DNA from: Candidatus Kaiserbacteria bacterium
GTDB taxonomy: Bacteria > Patescibacteriota > Minisyncoccia > Phycocordibacterales > Phycocordibacteraceae
Length of the DNA: 17,874 bases
Assembly: GCA_011052355.1 (NCBI GenBank)
Contig: DRJB01000055.1
Location: 1-17,874 of the forward strand
Direction: 5' to 3'
Within the stretch, counting starts at the first letter, position 1. Each line of letters begins with the position of its first letter. Below, in pieces: positions 6,213 through 13,443 of this stretch. The notes under the pieces were generated by a model. It was not told the DNA's origin. It searched no databases and saw only the letters and a program-made list of their open reading frames with translations. The position numbers were made by a program, and so were the translations under genes.

Positions 6213-7949
6213 TCATTCGGTTAAAAACTCACCACCCAGTGTGTTCATTTCTTCAAAAGGAATGGTACCGAAAAGTGCCTTAATAATAGCATCTTCTTTC
6301 ATGGTAAACATACCCTTACTGCGCGTATAGGCATATATACTTTCAGCTACGGGACTGGTGAGTACGATATGTTCCAAATCTTTATCCATGGTTAATGTTT
6401 CAAACACACCGATACGCCCCGCAATACCGTCAGGACACTCTGTGGTTTGTGAGGCGTGATAAAACTCCTTAAATGCAGGAATATGTTTATGATATTTATC
6501 CGGTAAATCAGAAAACTCTTTCTCAAGCAATAATTTCATACTATCACTTACCGGAAACGGCTTGCCTGCGTGCGGACACAGTTTCTTTACCAAACGCTGA
6601 CCGATAACCCCAATGAGAGTCGGTGCAATGAGATACGGATCAACACCCATATCAATAAGACGCGGAACCACATCCGCTACTGTGTTGGTGTGTACGGTTG
6701 AAAATACCAGGTGACCGGTGAGCGCGGCTTGCACCGCAAGCCGCGCTGTTTCTTTGTCGCGAATTTCTCCAATCATAATCACGTCAGGATCTTGTCGCAA
6801 TATTGAACGCAGCCCCGTGGCAAAGTCATAGCCGATTTCAGGACGTACCTGTGATTGCGACACACCGGTTATTTTATATTCCACGGGATCTTCAAGAGAC
6901 ACCACATTGCGTGTTTCCCTATCAAGTGATGAAAGCATGGCAAAAAGCGTCGTTGACTTGCCGGAACCGGTCGGACCGGAGATGAGAATAATCCCATATG
7001 GTTTTTGCAACATGTCGTGTACTACTTCAAGAGTGTGATCCAAAAGTCCTAGAGATTTAATGGTTACATTCTTACTGGATTGATCAAGAATACGCATCAC
7101 TACTTTCTCGCCAAATTCAGTAGGGAAAGTGGAAACACGAAAATCAATGCGCCTATCGCTTATCGTTGCGGAAAAGCGACCATCTTGCGGTTTACGTTTT
7201 TCATCAAGACGCATTTGAGAAAGAATCTTAATGCGCGCTGTAACCGCTTGATGTACTTTCGCTGGAAGAGTAAGTGAAGTGTGCAATTCGCCATCAATAC
7301 GAAAACGTACGCGTGTGCCACGCGCTGTCGGCTCAACGTGTATGTCTGATGCTTTCCCCTCAACCGCATAATGTAAAATAGTGGCAACTATTTTTGTTAC
7401 CGGGGCATCGGTTTTTATATGCTGGTCGCTTTGTGTTTCCGCTTTCTTCGTTTCTTTTTCCAATTCTTGCTGTGCCTCTTGTGAGGTGGTATCAAATTCA
7501 GATAACGCCTCTTTTACTTCACCGGTGATGCTTTCATACTGATCCAATACATTATTCAAATCTGCCTCAGAGATGATATATAAGGTATAAGGAATGCCCA
7601 CACGAGTTGAAATAAATTGCAACGCATCTATCGCTTCCATATCATCAGGGTCGGTGATACCGACTTCAAGCGCTCCGTCTACAATGGCAAGTGGGACAAA
7701 TTGATAATGACGCGCGGACTCTTCCGGAATATATAGAAGTATCTTTGACGGTATGATTGAATTGTCCAATACCTTGTGAGGCAAATGATAATACTCACTA
7801 AGAACAGATAAAAGTGTTTCAATAAATACGCCATGTTTTTTTAATACTTCTTCAAGGGAAGCTTTTGAGGTACGGACTTCTGCAAGAATTACTTTTTTAT
7901 CATCGGCTTGTAGAACTCCTTTTTGTATGAGTATATCAAGTGTGTGCAT
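6213..7949 (-). CDS. pilB: Pilus extension ATPase PilB
   Basis: PilB (GspE/PulE family) drives pilus polymerisation from the cytoplasm. The 578-aa protein has an N-terminal MshEN-like domain (about 1-140), a charged linker (about 145-180), then the ATPase core. The core shows ASDIHVEPT (200-208), Walker A GPTGSGKST (325-333, K331), Asp box SLEDPVEY (351-358), Walker B DPDVIMIGEIRD (387-398) and His box TGHLVFSTVHTN (411-422). The C-terminal zinc-binding tetracysteine motif of this family is reduced to C458 and C505. It starts 20 bases after the PilP-like gene; a GAGGTGAG lies about 15 bases upstream, further than a usual ribosome binding site. A perfect 12-bp hairpin is embedded at 6721-6747. 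Confidence 0.95.
   Translation of the reverse strand: MHTLDILIQKGVLQADDKKVILAEVRTSKASLEEVLKKHGVFIETLLSVLSEYYHLPHKVLDNSIIPSKILLYIPEESARHYQFVPLAIVDGALEVGITDPDDMEAIDALQFISTRVGIPYTLYIISEADLNNVLDQYESITGEVKEALSEFDTTSQEAQQELEKETKKAETQSDQHIKTDAPVTKIVATILHYAVEGKASDIHVEPTARGTRVRFRIDGELHTSLTLPAKVHQAVTARIKILSQMRLDEKRKPQDGRFSATISDRRIDFRVSTFPTEFGEKVVMRILDQSSKNVTIKSLGLLDHTLEVVHDMLQKPYGIILISGPTGSGKSTTLFAMLSSLDRETRNVVSLEDPVEYKITGVSQSQVRPEIGYDFATGLRSILRQDPDVIMIGEIRDKETARLAVQAALTGHLVFSTVHTNTVADVVPRLIDMGVDPYLIAPTLIGVIGQRLVKKLCPHAGKPFPVSDSMKLLLEKEFSDLPDKYHKHIPAFKEFYHASQTTECPDGIAGRIGVFETLTMDKDLEHIVLTSPVAESIYAYTRSKGMFTMKEDAIIKALFGTIPFEEMNTLGGEFLTE
6721..6747. repeat. Perfect 12-bp inverted repeat inside pilB
   Basis: Arms 6721-6732 (AGCGCGGCTTGC) and 6736-6747 are exact reverse complements around an ACC loop. 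In the pilB frame it encodes residues 402-410 (ARLAVQAAL), between Walker B and the His box, a highly conserved helix. The codon choice makes the palindrome exact. Confidence 0.88.
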
Positions 7950-7969
7950 ACCATTATTTATTTCTCACC

Positions 7970-8248
7970 TCAGTGAAATGAAGCAAATGGATCGGTGCGC
8001 CCCATCGGCTCTTGCCCGACTGGAATGGTTATGTCGGTAAGAGCGCGAAAACGAGGGTTTGATAAGATGTTTGTATTGAGTTGTATTGAGCCGATATTGG
8101 AAAATAAATCTGTGGTTGCAGTGGTGGTGATTGTGGTTAGCGGTGTGAGCGGTGTACTCACAGAGGTAACATATAAATAACCTCCTGCAAGTGCGACAAT
8201 TACAATAAAGCCAATAAGTATTAGATTGAATGATGATTCATTTTTCAT
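7970..8248 (-). CDS. Small PilP-like membrane protein of the pilus operon
   Basis: This 92-aa protein has one N-terminal membrane segment (about 8-27), a Thr/Pro-rich linker (31-47), and a short C-terminal part ending in GRTDPFASFH. A GRxxPF motif near the end of a short tethered protein, directly after pilO, recalls the PilP position and its proline-rich linker, but the protein is about half the length of a classical PilP lipoprotein and has no lipobox. The gap to pilO is seven bases and to pilB 20 bases, so it belongs to the same transcript. The most likely job is to link the PilN/PilO heterodimer to other pilus parts outside the membrane. Function is inferred from position and topology. 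Confidence 0.72.
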   Translation of the reverse strand: MKNESSFNLILIGFIVIVALAGGYLYVTSVSTPLTPLTTITTTATTDLFSNIGSIQLNTNILSNPRFRALTDITIPVGQEPMGRTDPFASFH

Positions 8249-8255
8249 AGTATTG

Positions 8256-8843
8256 TTATAGTACCGGCGAAAGTCGGTATATTTGTAATATAAGTGAATA
8301 ATCGTAGGAGCTTATATTTTGTTTTTTCAATCCAGCCACCGGCGCTGAAATATTCGCTTTGATTGAAAGAGAGGTTACGTCAACAAGCCGCAAGCTTCTC
8401 TCAAGCCCATCAAGAAATTGACGAAAGCTACCGTAGGTTCCTTTACCGGATATGCCCAACACAAACGTATCGTATAATTTCTGTTTCTTCCCGACTGTAT
8501 TCTGTTGTGAATTGTTACTTTGGTCTTTTATGTCAAACTTACTCAGCGTAAATCCCGAGCGCAGAGCAAGTGCATTGATATTAAGCAAGAAATGCGCTGT
8601 GCCATTGGTGGCGGGGAGCATTTTTGAGAGGCGAGAAATATCTGACTGAGAGATATTATTTTGCTTTTCTTCAAGACGTGCTTCTTCCTGAGAATATTTC
8701 TTCATTGTTTTTGCAACTACATGCTCTGAGGTTATTTTCGTATGAAGTGCCTGTATGTTCCCCACATAGGTGGGTTGTACATACCAGAAATATAATCCGA
8801 AGGCGACAAGTAATTCCAAAATAATAATGAGACGTTGGTTCAT
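8256..8843 (-). CDS. pilO: Type IV pilus alignment protein PilO
   Basis: This 195-aa protein has the PilO plan: one N-terminal membrane helix (about 5-23), a coiled-coil-prone charged region (about 30-68, with EEARLEEKQ), and a ferredoxin-like C-terminal domain. Within the latter GTYGSFRQFLDGLERSLRLV (about 135-155) matches the pattern seen in PilO, where the domain dimerises with PilN. PilM, PilN and PilO form the alignment subcomplex of the inner membrane. Its ATG overlaps the pilN stop by four bases (ATGA). Sequence identity in this family is low, so the call rests on topology and gene order pilM-N-O as much as on residues. Confidence 0.85.
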   Translation of the reverse strand: MNQRLIIILELLVAFGLYFWYVQPTYVGNIQALHTKITSEHVVAKTMKKYSQEEARLEEKQNNISQSDISRLSKMLPATNGTAHFLLNINALALRSGFTLSKFDIKDQSNNSQQNTVGKKQKLYDTFVLGISGKGTYGSFRQFLDGLERSLRLVDVTSLSIKANISAPVAGLKKQNISSYDYSLILQIYRLSPVL

Positions 8844-9520
8844 GGTGTTGTGGTGGTGGTGTGCTGTTGTGTGGAAGCAGTGGAAGAAGCGACTGTAGTG
8901 GTGGTGGATGCCGTACCCATTCCGTTTACCACGGCGGAGAAATTCCCCACTAATTTCTTGCTTATCACACCGGAAACGGTGAAATTAATATTGCCGGTTG
9001 TATTGACTACTGATATGTCGGAAAATACTACTTGCGAAAGGTCTTTATTCCCCTCAAGCGTGCGAGATTCCACCACCAGTGTATTAAAATTGCGCGCTAT
9101 ACCGTTTGCCTTCATCGCCGCCGTTCCGTCTTTGGAATTAACAACAACACTCAAAGAAGTGAAGTGTACGTTCTTTGGGGTATCCGCACTCAATGTATCA
9201 AGAAAGCGCGAGAGTGTAATATGAGTATTCAATAATCTTTGTGCAACAATAAGTTGATTGTTGAGAGTGGTTATTTTTTGTATCGGGGTGGCATTAAAAG
9301 ACTGCTGGGTTGTCTGTACATCTTTATGCACCAATGCCAGAGTATGTTGCAAATACATTTGATATAAAAATATACTCAGTGCCACGAATGAAACCAATAC
9401 GAAAATACCAAATGCCACAAAACCAAAAGCCCCGGCAAAATCCAAGCGCCATTTACGCTTCGGTGCGGATTGTGGCGGAAGCGGTACGAAAGAAGTTGGT
9501 ATGTGTGAAAAAACTGACAT
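8840..9520 (-). CDS. pilN: Type IV pilus assembly protein PilN
   Basis: This 226-aa protein has a cytosolic N-terminus with a Pro-rich stretch (SFVPLPPQSAP), a single membrane helix (about 29-53), a short coiled coil and a periplasmic-side domain with FLDTLSADTPKNVHFTSLSV, typical of PilN. In known systems the cytosolic N-terminus binds PilM; here the classical INLLPWR motif is not seen, and the Pro-rich stretch may take its place. The last 30 residues are a low-complexity Thr/Ser tail (AxxTTTTVASST and so on), possibly extracytoplasmic and glycosylated. It overlaps pilO by four bases. A promoter-like pair lies just upstream, so pilNO onwards may be transcribed apart from pilM. Confidence 0.85.
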   Translation of the reverse strand: MSVFSHIPTSFVPLPPQSAPKRKWRLDFAGAFGFVAFGIFVLVSFVALSIFLYQMYLQHTLALVHKDVQTTQQSFNATPIQKITTLNNQLIVAQRLLNTHITLSRFLDTLSADTPKNVHFTSLSVVVNSKDGTAAMKANGIARNFNTLVVESRTLEGNKDLSQVVFSDISVVNTTGNINFTVSGVISKKLVGNFSAVVNGMGTASTTTTVASSTASTQQHTTTTTP

Positions 9521-9532
9521 ATTATATTGTCT

Positions 9533-9560
9533 AGTATATAAGTAATGACATCTTTTTGTA
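9533..9560 (-). promoter_or_regulatory. Putative promoter of pilN and downstream genes
   Basis: On the minus strand a TATACT (9533-9538) lies 12 bases before the pilN ATG, with a poor -35 (TTACAA) 17 bases upstream. A further TATAAT nearly touches the ATG. It lies in the 102-base pilM-pilN gap. Confidence 0.4.
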
Positions 9561-9567
9561 ACAAAAG

Positions 9568-9576
9568 TTATACACA
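9568..9576 (+). promoter_or_regulatory. DnaA-box-like 9-mer in the pilM-pilN gap
   Basis: The plus strand reads TTATACACA, one of the accepted DnaA-box variants (TTATNCACA), just upstream of the putative pilN promoter. It is one of three such sites in the window, all intergenic. Confidence 0.35.
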
Positions 9577-9622
9577 GGTGATATGGTACCCGGAATTTTC
9601 TGTAAAAAAGTCATGGGGGGTA

Positions 9623-10708
9623 TCAATCTTCCAATTTGCGAAGTGCCAACCCAACCGCTACGGAAAATTCCGGGCCTATTTCTTTGAGCGTTGAGCGCAT
9701 GAACTCCGGCGCTTTTGTTTTTGCAAACGGGTCGGCAACGCGAGTATCAACTGCAAAAAATGTTTTTGCATATTGTACGAGCCCTTTTGCCACTCCTCCA
9801 CCACCCGTGAGAATGACTGTGGAAACCGCACGATTGTAGGTTGTTTCAAATTGTGTTAAGACGCGTTTTGCCTCCGTAAATATCTCCGAATAAACATTTT
9901 CAAGCACCGTGTGCATCAGGGTATCTTTCGTATCATCAAATCCGCCACTTTTTTTTATGAGCTCGGCTTGCTCGGTTTTAACATGTTTGATGGTGGCAAT
10001 GGCGCGCGTTACATCTTCACCACCGTGAGAGATTGAGTGTGAAGAACCGACCACATTTTGCTCAACCACATACATCTTTGTGTATGCCGAACCAATGTCA
10101 ATAATCATTATCGGCTTTACCGGCTCGTCCACCACGGCGCGTATGGTACTGAAAATCTCAATCTCAAAAAAAGATGCGGAAAGCCCGGCATTTTGTGCGA
10201 CATTTTCAAGCAGTGTTATTTCATCTTTGTGCACCGCCACCAAAAGTACCTGTACCGTCCTTGGCGAATCAGCCTGTTGCTCTAGAGCTTTCCCGCCGGG
10301 CAATATGAACCAATTAAGCTGCACTTCTTCTATTGGCACCGGGATATATTTTCGCGCCTCAAGCTCAATGATGGTGCGTTGTTCATCCGCGTTTTCTCTA
10401 TATGGCAATTCCACAAACACAAGCAACGAACGCACTGAAGGAATTGAGATACCGCTATCGGCGGTAGTTATGCTCGCCTCTCTCAACAAGTCCGTGAGAG
10501 TTTTTGCGATAGTGTCTGCCGGCAGGTTGGTTGCTTGTCCAACCGCTACATTTGCATAAGGACCGAGTGCAAGCTCACCATATGTTTCAAGCACTATGAT
10601 GCCATGTTCTTTGCGCAATTGCACCACCTTAAGGGAAGACGAGCCGATGTCAACGCCCAGTACGCTTTTATTTTTGTCCGAAGAAAATATATGTGAGAAA
10701 AATCCCAT
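9623..10708 (-). CDS. pilM: Type IV pilus actin-like ATPase PilM
   Basis: PilM is the cytosolic actin-fold ATPase that binds the PilN N-terminus and couples the motors to the alignment complex. I start it at ATG 10708 (361 aa, MGFFSHIFSS). The upstream extension of the open frame to 10945 runs antisense to comF and has no family resemblance. Actin-fold signatures are in order: phosphate-1 SVLGVDIGSSSLKVVQL (about 15-31), phosphate-2 MIIDIGSAYTKMYVV (about 197-211), and the adenosine motif ILTGGGGVAKGL (about 298-309). The C-terminus SVAVGLALRKLED is typical. Length is close to the usual ~350. It heads the minus-strand pilus operon and faces comF across 27 bases. Confidence 0.93.
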   Translation of the reverse strand: MGFFSHIFSSDKNKSVLGVDIGSSSLKVVQLRKEHGIIVLETYGELALGPYANVAVGQATNLPADTIAKTLTDLLREASITTADSGISIPSVRSLLVFVELPYRENADEQRTIIELEARKYIPVPIEEVQLNWFILPGGKALEQQADSPRTVQVLLVAVHKDEITLLENVAQNAGLSASFFEIEIFSTIRAVVDEPVKPIMIIDIGSAYTKMYVVEQNVVGSSHSISHGGEDVTRAIATIKHVKTEQAELIKKSGGFDDTKDTLMHTVLENVYSEIFTEAKRVLTQFETTYNRAVSTVILTGGGGVAKGLVQYAKTFFAVDTRVADPFAKTKAPEFMRSTLKEIGPEFSVAVGLALRKLED

Positions 10709-10735
10709 AAGTATTATGGTACCATACATAACAAA
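10709..10735. promoter_or_regulatory. Very short divergent region between pilM and comF with a 12-bp palindrome
   Basis: Only 27 bases separate the pilM ATG and the comF GTG. They include the perfect palindrome TATGGTACCATA (10715-10726). Promoters for both genes must overlap each other or lie inside the neighbouring coding region. The palindrome could be an operator or just overlapping -10-like sequences on both strands. No clear -35 is seen. Confidence 0.35.
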
Positions 10736-11374
10736 GTGAATGTGTATACCACAGTCGTACAATTTGTGTTGGACATCCTGTTTGCTCAAAGCGGGGACGG
10801 GAAACTTGTGCGCGACATGCAAGAAGACACACTTGCACAGCTCATCAATGTGCGCACTCTCCCTTTTTCCGACCCGCCTGTCGTTGCGTTGCTCCCCTTT
10901 CGCGCGCGCAGTGTGAAAGCGCTCATCCACGAAGCGAAATATCATAATAATCGTCGCGCACTTTTACTTTTGGGTAGTGTGTTGCGCGAGTACGTTGCGG
11001 AATTAACAACGGAAGAAAGTTTTGGGGAGGTGGTGGCGATACCCATTCCGCTTGCGCCAAAACGATATCGTGAACGTGGCTATAATCAAGTGGAAGAGAT
11101 ATTGCGTTACGGCATTGATGAAGCAGAGATAACGCTTAAGGAAAATTGTTTGATACGTTCGCGCGAAACCGCGTCGCAAACAACACTCTCAAAAAAAGAA
11201 CGTCTGCGTAATATGCGTGATGCATTTCTGGTAACAAAGGCGCTTGACCCACGCAAGACATATCTGCTTTGTGATGACGTGTGTACGACAGGAGCAACAC
11301 TTCGCGCCGGTATTGAGGCGCTGAAGAAAGCCGGGGCGCAACACATATTGCCTATTGCCATTGCATATTCGTAA
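10736..11374 (+). CDS. comF: ComF family phosphoribosyltransferase-like protein
   Basis: This 212-aa protein has the PRPP-binding loop LLCDDVCTTGATL (177-189), RYRERGYNQ (110-118) and SKKERLRNMRDAF (152-164), which together define the ComF/GntX family. In naturally competent bacteria ComF acts in the cytosol after DNA uptake. The start is a GTG at 10736, since no in-frame ATG gives the family N-terminus VLDILFAQS (11-19). The usual N-terminal zinc finger (CxxC...CxxC after LLDLLFP) is absent and replaced by a short charged helix. It is divergent from pilM and shares its control region. A perfect 18-bp hairpin begins two bases past the stop. Function in DNA uptake is inferred from family and pilus context. 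Confidence 0.88.
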   Translation: MNVYTTVVQFVLDILFAQSGDGKLVRDMQEDTLAQLINVRTLPFSDPPVVALLPFRARSVKALIHEAKYHNNRRALLLLGSVLREYVAELTTEESFGEVVAIPIPLAPKRYRERGYNQVEEILRYGIDEAEITLKENCLIRSRETASQTTLSKKERLRNMRDAFLVTKALDPRKTYLLCDDVCTTGATLRAGIEALKKAGAQHILPIAIAYS

Positions 11375-11376
11375 TT

Positions 11377-11415
11377 GCCCCCCACCGCGCGCCCTTCGGG
11401 CGCGCGGTGGGGGGC
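11377..11415. terminator. Perfect 18-bp GC-rich hairpin after comF
   Basis: Arms 11377-11394 (GCCCCCCACCGCGCGCCC) and 11398-11415 are exact reverse complements around TTC. The stem is very GC-rich, but no T-tract follows on either strand, so it is not a textbook intrinsic terminator. It closely resembles the hairpin after recG (15717-15759). Confidence 0.6.
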
Positions 11416-11457
11416 TCTGCGCCCATCACAATCCTCACCACATTAGAACGTTCAATC

Positions 11458-11466
11458 TGCTATACT
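11458..11466 (+). promoter_or_regulatory. Extended -10 promoter of the small membrane protein gene
   Basis: TGCTATACT is an extended -10 (TGnTATACT) ending 18 bases before the ATG at 11485. No good -35 is present, as is allowed for extended -10 promoters. Confidence 0.5.
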
Positions 11467-11484
11467 AATTTTAATTCAGTCAGT

Positions 11485-11793
11485 ATGTATATATACATCA
11501 TCGCAATAACCATAGCAGCATTTTTTCAAATAGGAACCATCTATCTTTTACGTGAAGATATATTAAAAAGTATTCTCTATGCAATCCCACTCATTTTAAT
11601 TTATCAATTATTATTTCTCTGGAGTTACTCAAGTGCACCAAAATTCATTACCATTTGGTTTATAACCACAGTGCTCACAAATAGCTTGGCATTTTTAGTC
11701 GGCTATTTTATATGGAAAGAGCATGTGTCCATTTGGAACCTCATCGGCATAGCGCTCATTATCGCGGGAATTATTTTCTTACGCCTGAAATAA
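11485..11793 (+). CDS. Small 4-TM protein, DMT/SMR-like
   Basis: I chose ATG 11485 (102 aa). The open frame reaches back to 11407, but that start lies within the hairpin after comF, and a promoter is seen at 11458-11466. The protein is almost all membrane, with four segments at about 3-20, 29-47, 55-75 and 81-101. The end KEHVSIWNLIGIALIIAGIIFL matches the last helix pattern of small multidrug resistance and drug/metabolite transporter proteins, where a charged Glu precedes an LIGIALIIxG helix. Such proteins act as dimers that export small molecules, but the SMR active-site Glu in the first helix is not evident, so the substrate is unknown. It converges with the next gene. Confidence 0.65.
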   Translation: MYIYIIAITIAAFFQIGTIYLLREDILKSILYAIPLILIYQLLFLWSYSSAPKFITIWFITTVLTNSLAFLVGYFIWKEHVSIWNLIGIALIIAGIIFLRLK

Positions 11794-11803
11794 AATAACT
11801 CAA

Positions 11804-11832
11804 CTGTGCTAAAAATGACATCTTGAGCACAG
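11804..11832. terminator. Weak hairpin between convergent genes
   Basis: CTGTGCT (11804-11810) and AGCACAG (11826-11832) form a 7-bp stem with a 15-base loop between the stop codons of the small membrane protein gene and the HEPN gene. On the minus strand a TTGAGTTATTTT follows. It is a plausible but weak shared terminator. Confidence 0.35.
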
Positions 11833-11841
11833 CGCTGGCGG

Positions 11842-12903
11842 TTACATGTTATAAATGTTCTTGGTACTTTTGTGGAATTCACTAATAAATTCTTTAAATG
11901 CGGCTAAACCTCTTAACGCCAGATCTTTATTTGCAAAAATTGGCTCGGCTGATGGAATCTCTTCATTTTTTTTCATCGTCTGATCATCTTTTGAATGAAT
12001 TATCTCATGTCTCCACTTTATAAACATTTGTACATCAAGCAAGGCATCATTTGGAACACTAACATCCATGATTTTTAAATTATGCCCTTTATTATACACA
12101 TCTTTAAAATCTTCCCAATTTTGGAAGTTTACACACCGTTTTTCAATAAAAACCTCTAATTCTGTCTTTCTTTGCTTATTAGCACTTTCTCTTATTTCTT
12201 CTTTGAATTGTTCTCTATACTTCTTAGAAAGAAAATGGCTATACAATGCCTCCATACTTACAGCATTACTTTCCTTTTCAAGCTCAACAAACCTTGTTCG
12301 AGTATACACTTCGAAAGCTGTAGTTAGCATAACTATTATTTGTTGAACTAAGGTTGATTCAAAAAGAAAATCCCCTCTTTTACAATTTTCAATCAATACT
12401 CCTATTTTTACCATCCAGAAATCAAAAATCTCTTTAGCTACTGGCTCTAAAACAACTTCTTTATCAACCTTAACTCTATAATACCCAACCCGAATGTCCT
12501 TATCCCCTATTTTACAAACTCCACCATCCTTATTCACTCGTAACTTAATGTTTGGGTCTTCGAAAGATTTTGCGGTCCGCAGAACACCTATTCCACGATC
12601 TTCTACATAAATAACATTTCTTATCTCTGACCATGTAAATGTAATATACAATATTGAAGTATTACAGAACTCTTGTATGTTTATTTTCGCAATTTTTGTT
12701 TCATAATTTGGATTACTTTGAATAAACCTGAGATTGAAGTCAGAGTCTCTATCTAAACTAAAAACTGTTTGACCTTTCACTGCTTCGAATATACTGATTA
12801 ATTGAATACTCTTATTAAATAAATTTGACTTACCAACAGCAAAAGTAATTGTTCCCTCCTGTTCGTTCAATTGTTTACTGTGAATTCTAAGTAGATTAGA
12901 CAT
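11842..12903 (-). CDS. Putative HEPN-domain protein with a lectin-like N-terminal domain
   Basis: I do not know a named homologue of this 353-aa protein. The N-terminal 105 residues are beta-rich and end in YITFTWSEIRNVIYVED (86-102), like the h-xx-TWS...YVDG strand of concanavalin-A-like/LamG domains. The C-terminal half is helical (about 180-345) with a possible HEPN signature R298-HEII-H303 in WRHEIIHSKDD, the Rx4H pattern of HEPN ribonucleases, and an upstream helix FEVYTRTRFVELEKE (197-211). HEPN proteins are often toxins or antiphage RNases. The gene is visibly more AT-rich than its neighbours, uses many AAA/TTT codons and has an AGGAG site ten bases before its ATG (12914-12918 on the plus strand), unlike almost every other gene here. 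It lies downstream of tRNA-Ser in the same direction. It looks like a transferred gene. Confidence 0.6.
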   Translation of the reverse strand: MSNLLRIHSKQLNEQEGTITFAVGKSNLFNKSIQLISIFEAVKGQTVFSLDRDSDFNLRFIQSNPNYETKIAKINIQEFCNTSILYITFTWSEIRNVIYVEDRGIGVLRTAKSFEDPNIKLRVNKDGGVCKIGDKDIRVGYYRVKVDKEVVLEPVAKEIFDFWMVKIGVLIENCKRGDFLFESTLVQQIIVMLTTAFEVYTRTRFVELEKESNAVSMEALYSHFLSKKYREQFKEEIRESANKQRKTELEVFIEKRCVNFQNWEDFKDVYNKGHNLKIMDVSVPNDALLDVQMFIKWRHEIIHSKDDQTMKKNEEIPSAEPIFANKDLALRGLAAFKEFISEFHKSTKNIYNM

Positions 12904-12913
12904 TTGTATTTTA

Positions 12914-12918
12914 CTCCT
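12914..12918 (-). promoter_or_regulatory. Shine-Dalgarno site of the HEPN gene
   Basis: The minus strand reads AGGAG with ten bases to the ATG at 12903. Nearly all other genes in the window lack a recognisable ribosome binding site, so this one stands out. Confidence 0.6.
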
Positions 12919-13039
12919 ACAATCAATCTTACACCTATGGCGTCGTTTTACTCAGTCGAAATTCTCTATAGTTCGGTTCGAGACCGACAATCTAGCGCAA
13001 ACCAATATCCTCAACTGCATCTACAGCCTCGTCTTTGTT

Positions 13040-13129
13040 TGGCGGAGACGGTGGGATTCGAACCCACGAGGGCGATTAAACCCTACTTCGTTAGCAGTGA
13101 AGCGCTTTCGACCACTCAGCCACGTCTCC
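13040..13129 (-). tRNA. tRNA-Ser (anticodon GCT)
   Basis: The minus strand folds as a class II tRNA of 90 bases. The acceptor stem GGAGACG pairs with CGTCTCC, the discriminator is G and the terminal CCA is encoded (13040-13042). The D arm is GCTGAGTGGTCGAAAGC. The anticodon loop CTGCTAA gives GCT, which reads AGC/AGU serine codons. A long variable arm (AGGG...CCCT) as expected for tRNA-Ser and the T arm GTGGGTTCGAATCCCAC follow. The lowest pair of the anticodon stem next to the loop is an A-C mismatch. The HEPN gene lies beyond its 3' end, but no repeated tRNA tail is seen. Confidence 0.95.
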
Positions 13130-13255
13130 ATTGAATATTTTTATTGTTTAATGCAACATACGCAACCGGACCGGACATTGCCACACAGGTACACAGTACC
13201 ATAAAATAACATCGTGGGCAGTGTTTTCTGTTAGCGTATATTTCTATATTATAAA

Positions 13256-13432
13256 TTATAAACCGAGCAATGACGCTAGCTTGAGACCGACAAAAATACC
13301 GACCACCCCACCAACCGCGCTCATTATCACCGCACCCATTGAAAACACGCTACTTCCCAAAAAGCTCGGAACAAAACCACCAAGACTTGAACCGATAAAT
13401 AATCCGCTCCAGATAAATGTCTTTCTGCTCAT
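13256..13432 (-). CDS. Small glycine-rich membrane protein, unknown function
   Basis: This 58-aa protein starts at ATG 13432; an in-frame GTG at 13450 would run into the 13444-13483 hairpin. Two membrane segments are visible (about 6-27 and 32-56), both rich in Gly and Ser (GLFIGSSLGGF, AVGGVVGIFVGLKLA), a pattern that favours tight helix packing. I recognise it only as the kind of short conserved membrane protein found in many bacteria, without known function. It is transcribed away from recG, with a strong hairpin between the two starts. No ribosome binding site is seen. Confidence 0.7.
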   Translation of the reverse strand: MSRKTFIWSGLFIGSSLGGFVPSFLGSSVFSMGAVIMSAVGGVVGIFVGLKLASLLGL

Positions 13433-13443
13433 AGGAATACTGT

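Noticed and set aside
10709..10945. N-terminal extension of PilM by 79 residues
   Set aside because: It reads antisense through comF, has no resemblance to PilM, and the ATG at 10708 directly precedes the conserved actin-fold start.
11407..11484. Upstream start for the small membrane protein
   Set aside because: The start codon lies within the hairpin after comF and the extra residues are not membrane-like; a promoter lies between this start and the ATG at 11485.
12976..13000. T-arm-like sequence (GGTTCGAGACC) near the tRNA
   Set aside because: The flanking bases do not build an acceptor, D or anticodon arm, so a second tRNA or tRNA fragment is not supported.
11794..13040. Integrated mobile element at the tRNA-Ser gene
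   Set aside because: The location and AT-richness are suggestive, but no integrase, no second copy of the tRNA 3' end and no flanking direct repeat could be found.
12904..13134. 76-aa plus-strand frame
   Set aside because: Its C-terminal half is the antisense translation of tRNA-Ser, a known source of false gene calls.
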